A stretch of DNA of 64,000 nt, taken from Hypholoma sublateritium FD-334 SS-4 (lineage: Eukaryota; Basidiomycota; Agaricomycetes; Agaricales; Strophariaceae). Positions 1-11,807 of this stretch are shown piece by piece. Below the pieces are notes generated by a model. The model saw only the letters and a list, made by a program, of their open reading frames with translations. It searched no databases and was not told where the DNA came from. Each line of letters starts with the position of its first letter. Position 1 is the first letter of the stretch. The translations under genes were made by a program, and so were the position numbers. Location of the stretch: contig KN817591.1 of NCBI GenBank assembly GCA_000827495.1, positions 144,082 to 208,081 on the forward strand, written 5' to 3'.

Positions 1-2209
1 GCATCAACACCTCCTCAGGCCCACCGAAGGTCCCCAGATGTACATCAAGCGCGCGCACGAGAGAGCGCGCCTTGTAGATATCCGGGCACACGCCCCAGAG
101 CCACGGCATGTCCGGCGACGTGCCGAACACCGTCAGCATGCCCTCCGCACAGAGCTTCACGCGCTCCCAGCGTTCGATCTCCTTGCCCGACTGTATCCAC
201 ATTTCAAACTCCTCAAACAGCGCGCATGCGAGTTTTAGGTGCTGCACGTTCGCGGCGATAGGCACGGCGGCGCCGTGCTCGCCTTGCATGCTGGAACTGG
301 GGAGTGAGGGAGCGACCAGGCGGTGGAGGAGTGCCCAGGCGACGACGACGTCGGACGTCTGCAGAGCGTGGCGCCGGGAGATGATGTTCTTCACACAAAG
401 CAGAACTTGCACTTTTATTTCGGGATTGATATAGGACTGTCGTGCGGCAGCATGCCCTTGCGTCGACGACGGCGACGGCGATGCGAGCTCCTGCAGGATC
501 TCGGAAAGCCAGTCGTAGAACGGCCGCGGTACGTCTTGTGAGTTCAAGATTCGGATGACGGTCTCAATGTACGATATCTTGAGCGCCGGGTGCGAGCTCT
601 GGTGCATGTTGAGATAATATGCGGAAATAATGTCCCGCTTCTGCCCTTCTGTGGGAGAAAACCGGTCGTCTAACATGACCCGGAGCGTGGCGTTATCGAT
701 TTGTCCATCTAAATAGAAACCGGACACTGTCGTCGCCGCCGCGGGGAGTTCCAAGTCGGCAATGGCATGATAAATAGGATAAATGGCTTCTACACTGTGG
801 CTGAACGTTGCATTGAGCCACTGAAGCCCACGTATGATATCGTCCGAATCTTCCAATGTCTTTGGATTGCCCCGGACTACCTCTTGCGCGTCCCGAAGCT
901 GCCTCCATCGCATATCGAAAGTGAGCCAGTTGAGATCTCCCCGTGATTTGAGCAGTCTGCGAGATGATGGATCCTCTTCAATGCGCGACCACCAGATATG
1001 GAGGGTGTCTAGGACGACGAAAAATGCCGAGCCTGCCTGGTAAAAGAGCCATGACTGCGGAGATTTGTAGGGGCATTGATGAACCCGCAGGTGTGGATCT
1101 CTGGTCATGACATACTGCACTGCTGGAAGGGCGGTGGTTACTCCAAGGAATACCATAGCGACACCAACAGCAGCGGAGATGAACGCCGCCACAACTTTGT
1201 TCCGTGTCCACAGCAGTTCCAGGAGTCCGAAGAAAAATAACACCAAGGAAGTTTGGAGGAGTATGGGTAGTAGAGAGAGGATGTCAGGTACACGCCAGTG
1301 CAGCAGGCCCTCGTAGCGCATTTGTCGAAGGGCAACAGCATCTTTATGTGAAAGCGCCGCATCACGCTGAAATTCTCGTAGCCATTGCAGACAGAGAATG
1401 CCAATGAGCACGGTGGTTAGAGCAAGAGTTAGACTGAGAAACCACACCGAGTTTATACGGACTTCTGAGGCGGAGGCGGAGAAGGGTTGTGGTATAAGAG
1501 CCGAAGGAACGGCTGCACTGGTGCCATTTGCAACCTGAGCCGCGATGAATGCAAGTAACCGGAGAGATACGTCGTTTGTGTCTTCTTGGAGCCATTTGTA
1601 TGATTCGATTACAAATGCTGTCACAGTCGCCGAGAAAAGACCAGCCTATGCTATACATAAGTGACCTCCTCAACCACAGAAATCGGGGCAAAATATTTAC
1701 AAAAATAAGGAGCTTATCCACTTCATCTCTCCACGCTTCACACAGCTCGTTGTCATATTTCTCGGCCATTGCGAGGCATTTGCGCCACGAATCCCCTTGC
1801 TTGTTAGGTGTCTCGTATCGATGCGGTTCCCCACTTCGCCACGGAGTGCTATCAAACTAGATGTACATGAGGAATCGGACATCGATCGACGGGGACTGCA
1901 TTCTCACCTCTTCCTGAGCACCTATATGTGATGCAGGAATGGGCGAAGCTCCCTTGAGATTAGGAATTGTGTTTTGTCGCCGAGGTGCCTGACACAATCA
2001 TTCCTTCAGTCTCCAGTTTCCTGTGCTGCTTGAACTGAGGAACTTACTGGCTTGCACGACTTCTCGTTTACGGATGCCTGGTTGAAGCTGAACCGCGGCT
2101 GTCGTTCAGTAGACTGCGGAGACTGGGCGCGAACTTCTTCAAGTTCTACATCGATTTTTGTATCATCGGTAGAAAGTCTCTGCGGTCGCCTATCTGAGTT
2201 GGCAGACAT
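1..2209 (-). CDS. DUF6535 domain membrane protein, 3' end outside the window
   Basis: This gene reads right to left from ATG at 2209 and continues past position 1. Its exons are joined by short introns. The first exon is a hydrophilic N-terminus (MSANSDRRPQRLSTDD). Next comes the DUF6535 signature around the segment KYDNELCEAWRDEVDKLL (about 1720-1770). Several hydrophobic helices follow (about 1640 down to 1140), including IESYKWLQED and the stretch WFLSLTLALTTVLIGILCLQ. Downstream is a long soluble helical region (about 1000 to 1). DUF6535 is a large agaricomycete family of predicted membrane proteins with no known biochemical role, so I assign no function. The start is the first ATG in a frame leading into the domain. 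The reading is good, but individual junctions were placed by eye. It is divergent from PEX19, sharing about 490 bp of intergenic DNA. Confidence 0.85.
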
Positions 2210-2698
2210 TGAGCTGTGCGGGCGCTAGGATCAGTAAAGAGCGCTTGTCACGGCTATGAGCTGCGACATGACTCCTCCGGGGGTATCAAACGCGCTCTTG
2301 GCAACTATTGATTTGTTGAAGACCCGTCATTGACAGAGAGCTGTGGAGGGTGGGCGTACATGTTTTAGCAGAATTTTATGATGAATAAAGCGCCTATTAT
2401 TTCTTGATTATTTCATCCATATTTTTGGGAGCTAAATGGCAAAAAGGGTGTGATTCAGTCGGTGAAGCCAAGTATTCGGGGTTGGCCGGACTCGGCATTC
2501 CCGGCAATAGTGCCCGGTATATTCAACCTTTAGGGGCTCGATTTTCGATTTGCCTGCGCCACTACTACTGCTACGCTGTTCGTAGCTCTGCTTGGCTAAC
2601 ACACTCTTCATCAAGGCAGCTGCTAAACTCATCCAAAGCTTTGAAAACTCTCGAAATCCCCTTGATCTTGCCTATTCCCGTAACCCGTTATCTTCGAC

Positions 2699-3964
2699 AT
2701 GGCAACATCTGCACCGCACCCCGCGCTCGAGAACTTGACTGTCGATCCGGAAGACGACCTCGACGATCTCGATGGTACAGGATTTCACCGCGCAAACTCG
2801 CGTACGATCTGACCATTGATTCAAATCCAGATGTTTTGTCGCAATTCAACCCGGGTGCCTCTTCCCAGGTGCCTGCATCCCCGCCGCCCCCACCACCACC
2901 ATCGGCAGCTACGACAACGACTTTCGGCAGACCACGAACCAACACCCGAGTTGATGCACCACCGCAGTCAATAGCAGGCTCGGGGCGAAATCTGGGGGTG
3001 ACGGACGAGGGCGACGAGGACGAGTTCGCTAAGGAGCTCGCACAGGGCATGGAGAGCTTGATGCGCGAGATCGCGGGTGAGGCGGGCGTGCCGGAGGCCA
3101 GCGCGTCCGGGAACGACACGTCAGAGTCAGAGCGCAGCCGAGCGTTTAAAGCCGCATGGGAGGCGATGCTGGTTGAAGGGATGGACGGCAATATCGGCGA
3201 AGACGGAATCGCGGGGCTGGGCGGAGAGGCCTTCGAGAAAGGCGCGGTGCCTGCGAAGGATGGTACAGGCGGATTCCAAGATAAGATCAAGCAGGCAATG
3301 AACAAGATGAAGGAGAACGAGGCCAAAATCCAGGCGCGTTGGAATTTATACCAAGGAAAAATAGACAGACACTGACGTCTTCAATCAACAGGGTTCTGGT
3401 GCCCCACCCGGTGGCGCCCCTAGTGCAGAGTCGCTGGACGCTATCCTACAATCCCTGGGTGACCTCGGCCTGGGCGAAGGAGGAGATGAGGATGCCGAAC
3501 TTGCGGGTTTCCTGGAAACAATGATGGGGCAACTGATGAGCAAAGAGGTACTGTATGAGCCTCTGAAAGAGCTCGCCGACGGCGTATGTCTACCACTGTT
3601 GTATTTCGACAATATCGCTAATCTTCTTCAGTTTCCTACATATCTAGAGAAACCACCAGCTCCTCTTTCAACTGAAGACAGGACGCGGTACGAAAACCAA
3701 TTCGCCTGCGTGAAGAAGGTCATTGCTATTTTTGAAGCAAGCACATACGACGATGCCAACGCGGAATGCAGCAAGCAGGTCGTTGACCTGATGGGCGAGG
3801 TGAGCAGTTCGCACTTATATTGCGCCTGAATTTACAGCTGACTGGACTGTTTCAATTAGATGCAATCATATGGAACCCCTCCGACTGAACTCATGGGCGT
3901 CCTTCCTCCGGGCCTCGAAGGTGCAGGACTAGGACTTGGAGACAAAGACTGCACCATCGCGTAA
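2699..3964 (+). CDS. PEX19: Peroxisomal biogenesis factor 19 (PEX19)
   Basis: Pex19 is the cytosolic chaperone and import receptor that delivers peroxisomal membrane proteins to Pex3. Five exons fit an uninterrupted frame: 2699-2774, 2831-3333, 3392-3583, 3632-3799 and 3860-3964, giving 347 residues. The N-terminus has the acidic family motif DDLDDLDDVLSQF, followed by a proline-rich linker (a run of P near residue 40). The middle holds the helical client-binding region with EFAKELAQGMESLM and ETMMGQLMSKEVLYEPLKEL. The protein ends in CTIA, a CaaX box for farnesylation, which is a hallmark of Pex19. Intron 2 has no usable GT donor in frame, and a GC-AG junction (GC at 3334) restores the frame exactly. 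Length and motif order match fungal Pex19, so the identification is firm. Confidence 0.95.
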
Positions 3965-4995
3965 TGTCTGAAATTGACCTTTCCATAAATAACTGCGGCA
4001 CACTCACCGCGATGGAATTGCACGACTACCACTTACTATATATATAGCCGGACATACTTATGCACATATTGGCACCACGAAATGTAACAAAGCCTGCGAT
4101 GCTTCACTCTGGAAGAAATGAGGAAATCAATGTTCGTATTCAAACGCAGTGTCTTAGAATGCGATTGAAATCATGCTTAGTGATGAGCGCCGGGCACTCA
4201 TTGGGTGGCTGGCGAGCCTAAATCATGCCACAACATTCTCGGCGTTATCAATCCGACGGGCGCTTAACGTTTGAAGTCGTCCCCACAGGTCAGCTCTTGA
4301 ATACACATGTTCAATGAGTCTTGGTTGTGCATGAAAATGAATGTTGGACATCTCCTAGATATTTTGTGGGACTGTCACAGTCGGGAAGGAGTTCTGCTGT
4401 CATTACAAAGTAAAAGACTGACAAATAATGACCGAGGATCGTGTGTCCTCGGATTCGGGAGATCTTGAAAATCTCAAACCAGCGTTCCAGAATGCCTTTC
4501 TGTTCTAACATGATATAGAATTCCACCTTTTCCTATGTACATTTCTTATCCGGGTAGGTCGTGTGAGTAAGAAGCGAGAAGACCACGGGCCCTACGGATG
4601 CAATCTGTCGCGACCCTGTCAACAACCATAGAGGCTAAAAATATGGCTCTGAAAATAAAAGACGAAAACACATGGGTGAGTGCGTGGGGAGGAGGTGCGC
4701 AGTGCGCACATATGGCTACCGTGGGGCAGGGTGGAGGCTGGTGACGGCGAACTTTTTGCGATTGGAATGGAGCATGAAAGCTGGTTCTGAGTAACGGTGT
4801 TACTCTGGCAAGCAGCTTTTACAGATTGTGAACGAAAGTGACGAATAAAATCTCTCCGATCTTTAATTCGCTATTAACTACACATGGTCCAGTCATGGTA
4901 TATCAACGTGGGGAGCCCTCAATATCGTGCAGGTGATCGTAATGTATATGGGTGTCACAAACTGGGTATCGACCTCCGTCAAAGGACGGTAAATT
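3965..4995. other. Intergenic region between convergent PEX19 and the 4-helix membrane protein
   Basis: About 1 kb separates the PEX19 stop from the stop of the next, convergent gene. Open frames here are short and show no family motif or splice pattern. I see only 3' untranslated or spacer DNA. Confidence 0.6.
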
Positions 4996-5844
4996 TCAAA
5001 CTTCCTCGGTGCCCTTCTCCTCGATATGTGCTGATGGCTCTTCCTTCACTGTCGTTGTGGGACTGGAGTTGACGGGAAGTGGCGCCGCTTGGGCTTTGGG
5101 GACCACTCCGCCGGCCTTGAAGAGCACAGTGCATGCAATGAGGTTGAAAAATAGAGATATCCAGCCGAAGATTGTGACGAGCCTCACTAGAGAAAAAATA
5201 GCTGTCAGAATTGCAAGGGGTCAAAGTGGGATTGCACAGACGGTAGTCAATGTCCTTGTATATGCTGGTTGACCCTGATGCCTGTTCGGCGGCTTTGATG
5301 ATGGAATCGGGTAGCTGAGTCGCGCCAATGAAAGCCGTAACTTGCGCATGCCGAGTCGCGAAGTAAACCGTGTAAGGGACCATGCTTCCAAACAGCAAGA
5401 CGGTGAATAGGAAGCCGATATAGGATTGAACGCGGAGAGTTCTCTCGATGAAGCGCTTGGTAAAAGGCACGAACATCCCGACGAGAGATTTTGAGGCGAG
5501 AATGGCGAGGATGAGCGACACAGTGGTGGCGAGGACACCGACATTGAAGATATCTAACAATGGATATTAGTGGCTGCCTTGTTCAGTGGCGAGTAAAAAT
5601 ACTTACCAGCGGTGTCGATGTAGACAACCGTAGGAGAAGGCGCCAGCTTCCTGATCTTTGACTTCTGCTGATTGGACTTGATCAAGCCGTTAAGACCTAG
5701 TAAAGTAACGGTGAGAATTTTCTCGACTTATGACCTTGCACGCGAGCTCCACTAACCGACTGAAGACGCGATGACGGAGAAACACCATGCAAGGGTCAAG
5801 GCAGTGGCACGGGCGACCTTCAAGGGCTCAGCTGCGTGGGACAT
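4996..5844 (-). CDS. Small four-helix membrane protein, function unknown
   Basis: The ATG at 5844 opens MSHAAEPLKVARATALTLAW. Splicing of about four short introns carries the frame to a TGA at 4996-4998. Four hydrophobic segments are visible: one at the N-terminus, then IFNVGVLATTVSLILAIL, YIGFLFTVLLFGSMVPY, and TIFGWISLFFNLIACTVLF. A short hydrophilic tail rich in proline, valine and glutamate ends the protein (KEEPSAHIEEKGTEEV). The last junction, about 5188-5255, reads DIDY then LRLVTIFGW, which keeps the frame and supports a real gene. The architecture resembles small fungal tetraspan proteins, but I recognise no named family and assign no function. A charged loop with KSNQQKSKIRKLA lies between helices 1 and 2. 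Confidence 0.7.
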
Positions 5845-8800
5845 GGTGCAGCAGAGGGATGTTTAAGGGATGAAGGTCTTGGTCGAGGGATGAGAAGAAT
5901 CGGGGGACAACACGACATTCGGTGCTCGCCCATTTATTCGCTTTCGCACCTGCAGTGGAGGAGCAATACGACACCATTTTGGTATGCATATCAGTTCCAT
6001 GTGGACGGCAGTCATGTGTACTCGATTCCCTTTTCTGGTAAATAGTGTTCCTGAATCTCTGGAACAAATCGTGCTGAGATTTATTCGTTTTCTCAGTACA
6101 TACGCGCCGACTTGTCCCCATACGCTCAGCTCTCAAAGGATTGTTTGTTGGGTCTTCAATTAGAGAAATCGCAACTCGATTCAACGTCTCACGAGCGCAG
6201 TATGCACTCAAGTCACTGCAAGAACCTGTTATTTATTTAATCAAGAGACCCACATAGCTTAGGCTGAGATGATCGATCTCAACATCTAATCTATCCCCGC
6301 AATTTTCGGCCGTGGCCAAGCCTGTAAAGCTCCGCTTGGAATGTTAGCTTAGACTACAACCAGGCGCACTCACCGAGAACTGGAAAGTCGGGTGTGCTCC
6401 GAAAAACATGACAATGCAAACCCGTGGAGTAGTTCTATGCAAAGTAGACACTCTAATGGCGAAAAAACGATGCTTGACGCCAGCTTGTACCCAGAATCAC
6501 CCACGATCAACAGCGTCCGAAGATCGAGCCATGTGAAATAATAATATCTGGATATTGCAGGATATTGCTTACTTGTACATACAATTCATGCGGGGCCCCG
6601 CGCAGGCAGCGTTGTGCATCTAAGCTCTGTCAGCTGTCGTGTTCTATTGGCTGCTAATGACACTAGATAAACACATAATCAAAACGTCACGGAATGGCAA
6701 ACGGTTACAACTTACTCACATATGAAAATGCTACTCGATTCCTGACATGAAGGGGTGAGCAGCGCCAAAAGCTTGGCCTTTTATCGTCCCTCTTTCAATG
6801 TCTTGGGGTGATCAATTGATCCCCACTGATCAACCTTTGCGTTGGGGAAGGATATTGAATTCAAGCGCCACAAATATGCGCAACGCGGTAGAACGCGGTG
6901 CGCGAGGGTGCGCGCCTGCGGGATACGGGGACAATGTACCAATTTCTAATTTTATTCAACTCCTCTGCTGTCGATTCAGTACATAGTTTTATCTCTAGGT
7001 GATATGTTGAGTCTGAGGCAGACCATCGCTTTATGTCTAGCTAAGGAGCCTAGACAACTCCCTCTAGGGGAGTCAGAAGTATGCGTTTTGATGCCCGCGA
7101 CATACTAAAGTTTCTGAAGAATTTGGATGGTCTGGAAATTTCACGATCAGAAAAGATGCAACCACTACCCTACCAGAACTATGACAATCTGCACCATTCG
7201 ATATTTACTTTCTTTATGCATACTTAGTTGGAACGAATTGACTCGGATATTCGGCGGCGGAGTCTCGGAGTAGCAGGTAGAATTATTTAAAGCGAACAAG
7301 CTACTGTTCGAAGTACAACAAGATGTTCGCTTTAAGTTTTCAGAAATGCGCACTCGCAATGATTTTTGAGCTCTCGCGGTAGATTTTTCAATTGGTGTTC
7401 ACTCCAATAAAAACAAATTTCTGATGGTCTTTGATGGTCTGGATTGTCCCATTTGACCCCGAATCGCGACCGCGCGGGGAGTTGTGGTTGCGGGGGTCCC
7501 TCCACTCCGTCACCTAGGAACCTGGTGGGACGCTGTCGGTATCCATAAAGTCTCGCTTGTTAGCATGTGCTGTCCACGCTTTATCAGGACTTCGAAGGCC
7601 ATGGACTGAATGAATTGCAGCTCATGACTTTAAGGCTCAGGCTCGCTAGCTTAACTGCGATAAAACTTCATATCAAAAAGCTACTATTTAAAGAACTCTG
7701 CAATGCTCGCTGCGTATAGCTGCGCATGGAAGACTCTGATATCATCCCCCGCCATCACATTGAGGGTGGTAAACTGTCTTTTCCTTTTCTTTCGTCCATC
7801 AGACCATTTACCGAGGTTTTTCCGTGAAATTATCAAGGGATGAACTTGGACTGCAAGGGTGACGGGAGAAACCTAAAAATAGGAGCTCTTTGAAACCTGC
7901 AAATTCTTTCAATGCGTGTCATAAGTTCGCCATACATCTTCAATATGATACCCCTGAATTTTAACAGAGAAACCTTCTTGTGTGCTTCTCTCTTCTGAGG
8001 CTATGTTCTCCATAGAAGTCACCCGACACAGAGCGACGCCGAAAATCTGTCTCAATTATCACGGTCATTCATCTTTCCAGACCCTGCATCGACCCCACAA
8101 GTGCAGCATTTGCCAGCCTATATCTTCCCTTTGACGCCGTCGGGGTACCGCAAATAAATCGTGTGACACTCCGCAGAAAGCAGAAACTATCCAGTGGCGT
8201 CTATCCAAACATTCTGGTATTCAGATGTTGTGTAGTACGGCCGGAGCTATGTACTAAACACATGACCAACTTATAAAGACACTGGTAACAAGCAAGGCCC
8301 GGGTGACGGTTCTTATATTATAAAGGTGTACCGAGATGTTCTCCGACCTCATGTACTTCTCAGCGGCGCCCAGGCAGGGCTTTCTTCAGGATCAGTAGCC
8401 AAGGACGCGCGCTAATCAGGGTGGTGGCATCACCTTTCAAATCGGGCTATTTTTAGATATGGCGCTTGCAAATGCCTAAGTACCCCACATGTGCAGATAT
8501 GTAACGTGGATCTAATTTGGGATATGAAAGGAACGACCCTTGGATCGAAGCTCCGGGGAATGGGTGACGTAAAGTTAGGTCCTCCGCTTAGCTCATTTTT
8601 AAGTCTTGTTGGCCATGGAGGCCAACTACGAGGCGGCTTTTGCGCACAATTCAAGTTCCTTCGTTAGTTCTGCAAGGGTTAAGTACTTACCCAGTCGCAC
8701 AGAGGGCATCCAGCATCTCTCCCCGAAGGGTCTCGCAAGCCAAGTGGGCTTTACAACTACTGAGGCACCCAATTCAATAACACGACCTGCTAACCTTCGA

Positions 8801-9452
8801 GTATGAATGGTAAGCTCCGAAGAACATTCTTTCTGTCCAAAATACATGGCTCTTGTAACATAACGTCTGGAGCTGCGCTGAAATAGCTGAGGTCCAGGGA
8901 AGTTTCAATACCTCGGAACAAGCTTATGGAACGGTGGCAGCAGGATAGCAGAAAAGCTGAGAAACCTATATCTAGACAACAAAATACTATGAAATCGAAC
9001 TCCTTCGGGTCGAGTCCAAGTTGTCTGTGAACGAGGCAAACACTTATGTAGATGTTTCAGGCAGATCTCTGTTTTTCTTCCTACCTCGATTCGAAAAAAC
9101 AATCCGGTAGAGTGGTACCAGCTCCTTTTTAGGTATAAACAACTTGACCAAAGATACTTCCAATGCAGTGGGGTATACACTGCGGCAGCAAATTTAGGTT
9201 GGGAACATAAGATTTACACGCACTGGGACGTCCAAAAATCCTTGTGTTCGCTTCTTACCGTTGCGCTCGATCTAGCCAAACTTGGGCCTCCTTGCAATGT
9301 GCATTGCTAAACTGCACTCCACTCTGACTGCTCAACGTCAACGGACTGGTGGAAAACGCTGATACATGGGCCAAATCCATGGTTCATCGATATTTTACCA
9401 ACAGCGTAGTCGGCAATAATGTATTACGGTTAAGCCTCTTCACTATGAATAT
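5845..9452. other. Gene-poor stretch, 3.6 kb
   Basis: No frame here has a recognisable family, a consistent splice pattern or extended coding bias on either strand. The longest open frames (about 60-127 codons) lie near 5828-6211 and 8430-9180 and look like chance. The part next to 5845 is probably promoter and 5' UTR of the gene on its left. The part next to 9452 is the 3' flank of NDC1. CpG is not noticeably depleted, so there is no clear transposon-relic signature. Confidence 0.5.
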
Positions 9453-11807
9453 TCAAGGAAAATCTGCAACTGGGCCTTGATTCTGGGGGGAAATTTGAAC
9501 GCAGAAAGCGACTCGCCGAACGTCCCTGTAATATGCAGAATGCATTCTTTCAAGCCTACATATCAAAATCGACAAGCCGTCAGCATCAGCATTTTTTGCA
9601 AGCAGTGAAAATCGGTACGTACAATCTCCCACTTGCCCTAGTATCTCCTTGGCTCGCACGATCTCAACAAGGCGTGTCTTTTGATCTTCCATCTCCTTCG
9701 CCGACGCTGTTACCGGCAGCGCCTGACTCTGGGCACTGAGCTCTCCCTGGTACTGCTCGACCGCAGACATGAACAAAACTAAGGTTTCCAGAATTTTGGG
9801 GATGTCCCGCTGGACGACACCATATCGGTCTTCGGTGAATGAGGCACTGGTCAAGAATGTCAAAGCTTCGCGAATGTCAGAGAGAGGCAAAGAAAACACG
9901 AAGAGCAAACAGGACATACCCTCAAACACAATGATGTCCATCTCCCAGAATGGCAACGAGGCCTCGACGATCCGGCTCTCTCTTTTCCTCGTCATCCAGT
10001 CTGACACTGCACCATAGACATCTTTTACGCGCACAGGCAGATAGTCTACCTCAATGGTAGACGCGAGCGCGGCGGCCTTCCCTTTCCACTTGCTCCCGAT
10101 GTCTGCTACGTTCTTCACACTCTTCTTTGTCTCGTCGGCGATGGGGGCCACGACCGTGTGCTCGACGCTTCTGAAGAGCTCCGGTACGTGGGTGGCGCTC
10201 GCACTGATGTCGATCGCTTTGGAGAGAGGACCGTCGGAGGCGAATGCATCCAAGGCAGCCTCGCCGGGCGATCCCACGGACGCCTTGAACACCCGCTGGC
10301 GCAGAAGGGGAGTGGGGGTCGCGATCGCAGGAGTGGCGATGGCCGTAAGCCTCACTGGAGCGGGGGCGGCGACGACCGGGGCGGGCGCCCCGCGCCGGAG
10401 GAAGGTCTGATAATCGTTGTCGAGGACGAGCAGAGTTTCCCGAGCGAGGAAGGACCAAAGGTTTAGCGCCGTCTGCTGGTCCCCGAAGATTTTGGCTCGC
10501 CGCGCATTTGCGCTTGTCGACCCTTCGACGGCCAGGTCCCGGAGTTCGGAGAAGGCGAAGAATTGGAAAATACGATCAGACGAGGACAGTCCTGAGACGA
10601 GGGTGACATCGGGGTCGGCAGATAGGGTAGAGACCGACCCTGGATCGGTGACGCCATCAAAGAGAGCATCGACCAACTCCCAATTCAATAGTGTGCTGAA
10701 AGCTAGGCACCATGAACGGAAAACCAATGTAAAGTTCCACAGTAGAAGTGATGCTGTCCAAGATCCTTTGAGAAAGTGGGCTGTGAATGGGCGTAGGGCG
10801 AAGGGGAGGAAGGGCATTTTGTACAGAATCGGCAACCCAGAACGCAAGAATAGGAATACCGAACAAGCCAGCACTATGGCAAACGTTGAGAAAGCGGCAG
10901 CTACAAACCCGCTCGTTGCAACAGTCAAAAGCATATTTGTACCTTGGCGCTGGCGCTGTAATGATAATATTAAATTGGTGAACCCAGAGCTAGAAAACCG
11001 TTGACGAACTCGAACTCACTGGAAGCGCCCATTTGTATACATAGCGATCTATCATGGCTCCTCTGAGAATGAAAACAAGTGCTGTGCAAGACTGCGAAGC
11101 GATCAGGAACAACAATCGCCCATTGAGATAGTGAGGATGCTTTCTAGTTAATCGCCGTTCACGAAATGATGTACGATGTATAGTTACGACGAGCTTACTT
11201 TGACTTGACGAATACGGAGAGTTTAGGATCGCCATATATGTCAACTTCGTGTACATACACAGTGACGATATGCAGTGCCAGAGCAGATATGGCGGAAACT
11301 AAACACGCAACTGCTGTTACTTTCGTGCTGCTTTTTGTTAGAGCATCTTTGACGATGGCTAAGGGAGACGTGGCGCCTGATCGACGAGCTTATACGAAAA
11401 AAATAATCAGTATCTTCACCATCATCGTTGCATCTCGAATACTCACCTGTCAAGAATGTTTTACGCAAAACTGATATAGGCAGAGCAATTGCCACCCAAG
11501 AGAGCACAGTCGAAAATAGTATCCATGGGCTAATAGGTAGTGCCAAAGTCCCAAGCACTCCGAGTCTCGACACACCTCCTTGTTGCCACCATGCCCATAC
11601 AGTGCTGATGGCCCATGTAGAAGCCGCAGACGCCAACAGGGTCGACCTCAGTCGATGGCGGAATAATGTTTTTACAAGAGGCTCATATGCTTGACTTGCG
11701 GGGGGGATAGAATGCGTTGCTTTGTTGGTAAGGGTAGACGCTATAGCCTTTATCGGTGTTGATGGCGCAGTTCGTGAGGTTGACGTATTCGCCAATGAAG
11801 TCGACAT
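9453..11807 (-). CDS. NDC1: Nucleoporin NDC1 (transmembrane nuclear-pore and spindle-pole-body protein)
   Basis: Ndc1 anchors nuclear pore complexes, and in fungi spindle pole bodies, in the nuclear envelope. The chosen ATG at 11805-11807 gives MSTSLANTSTSRTAPSTPI. The signature YEPLVKTLFRHRLRS then leads into the first membrane helices (ASTWAISTVWAWW, WILFSTVLSWVAIALPISV). Further helices follow in short exons near 11350-11210 and 11180-11016 (YLNGRLLFLIASQSC). The large last exon begins at about 10955 with RQRQGTNMLLTVATSG and contains two more helices, then a long soluble domain with VSGLSSSDRIFQFFAFSELR typical of the Ndc1/Nup family. The stop is at 9453-9455. A weaker in-frame position upstream (11825) is a GTG, not an ATG. 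About four introns are present and the order of domains matches fungal Ndc1. Confidence 0.88.

Noticed and set aside
2688..3326. A 212-codon minus-strand frame over PEX19
   Set aside because: It mirrors the PEX19 exons, is proline/serine-rich and has no family resemblance.
5828..6211. A 127-codon minus-strand frame just upstream of the four-helix protein
   Set aside because: It overlaps the start of that gene in another frame and has no conserved composition. It is most likely promoter and leader DNA.
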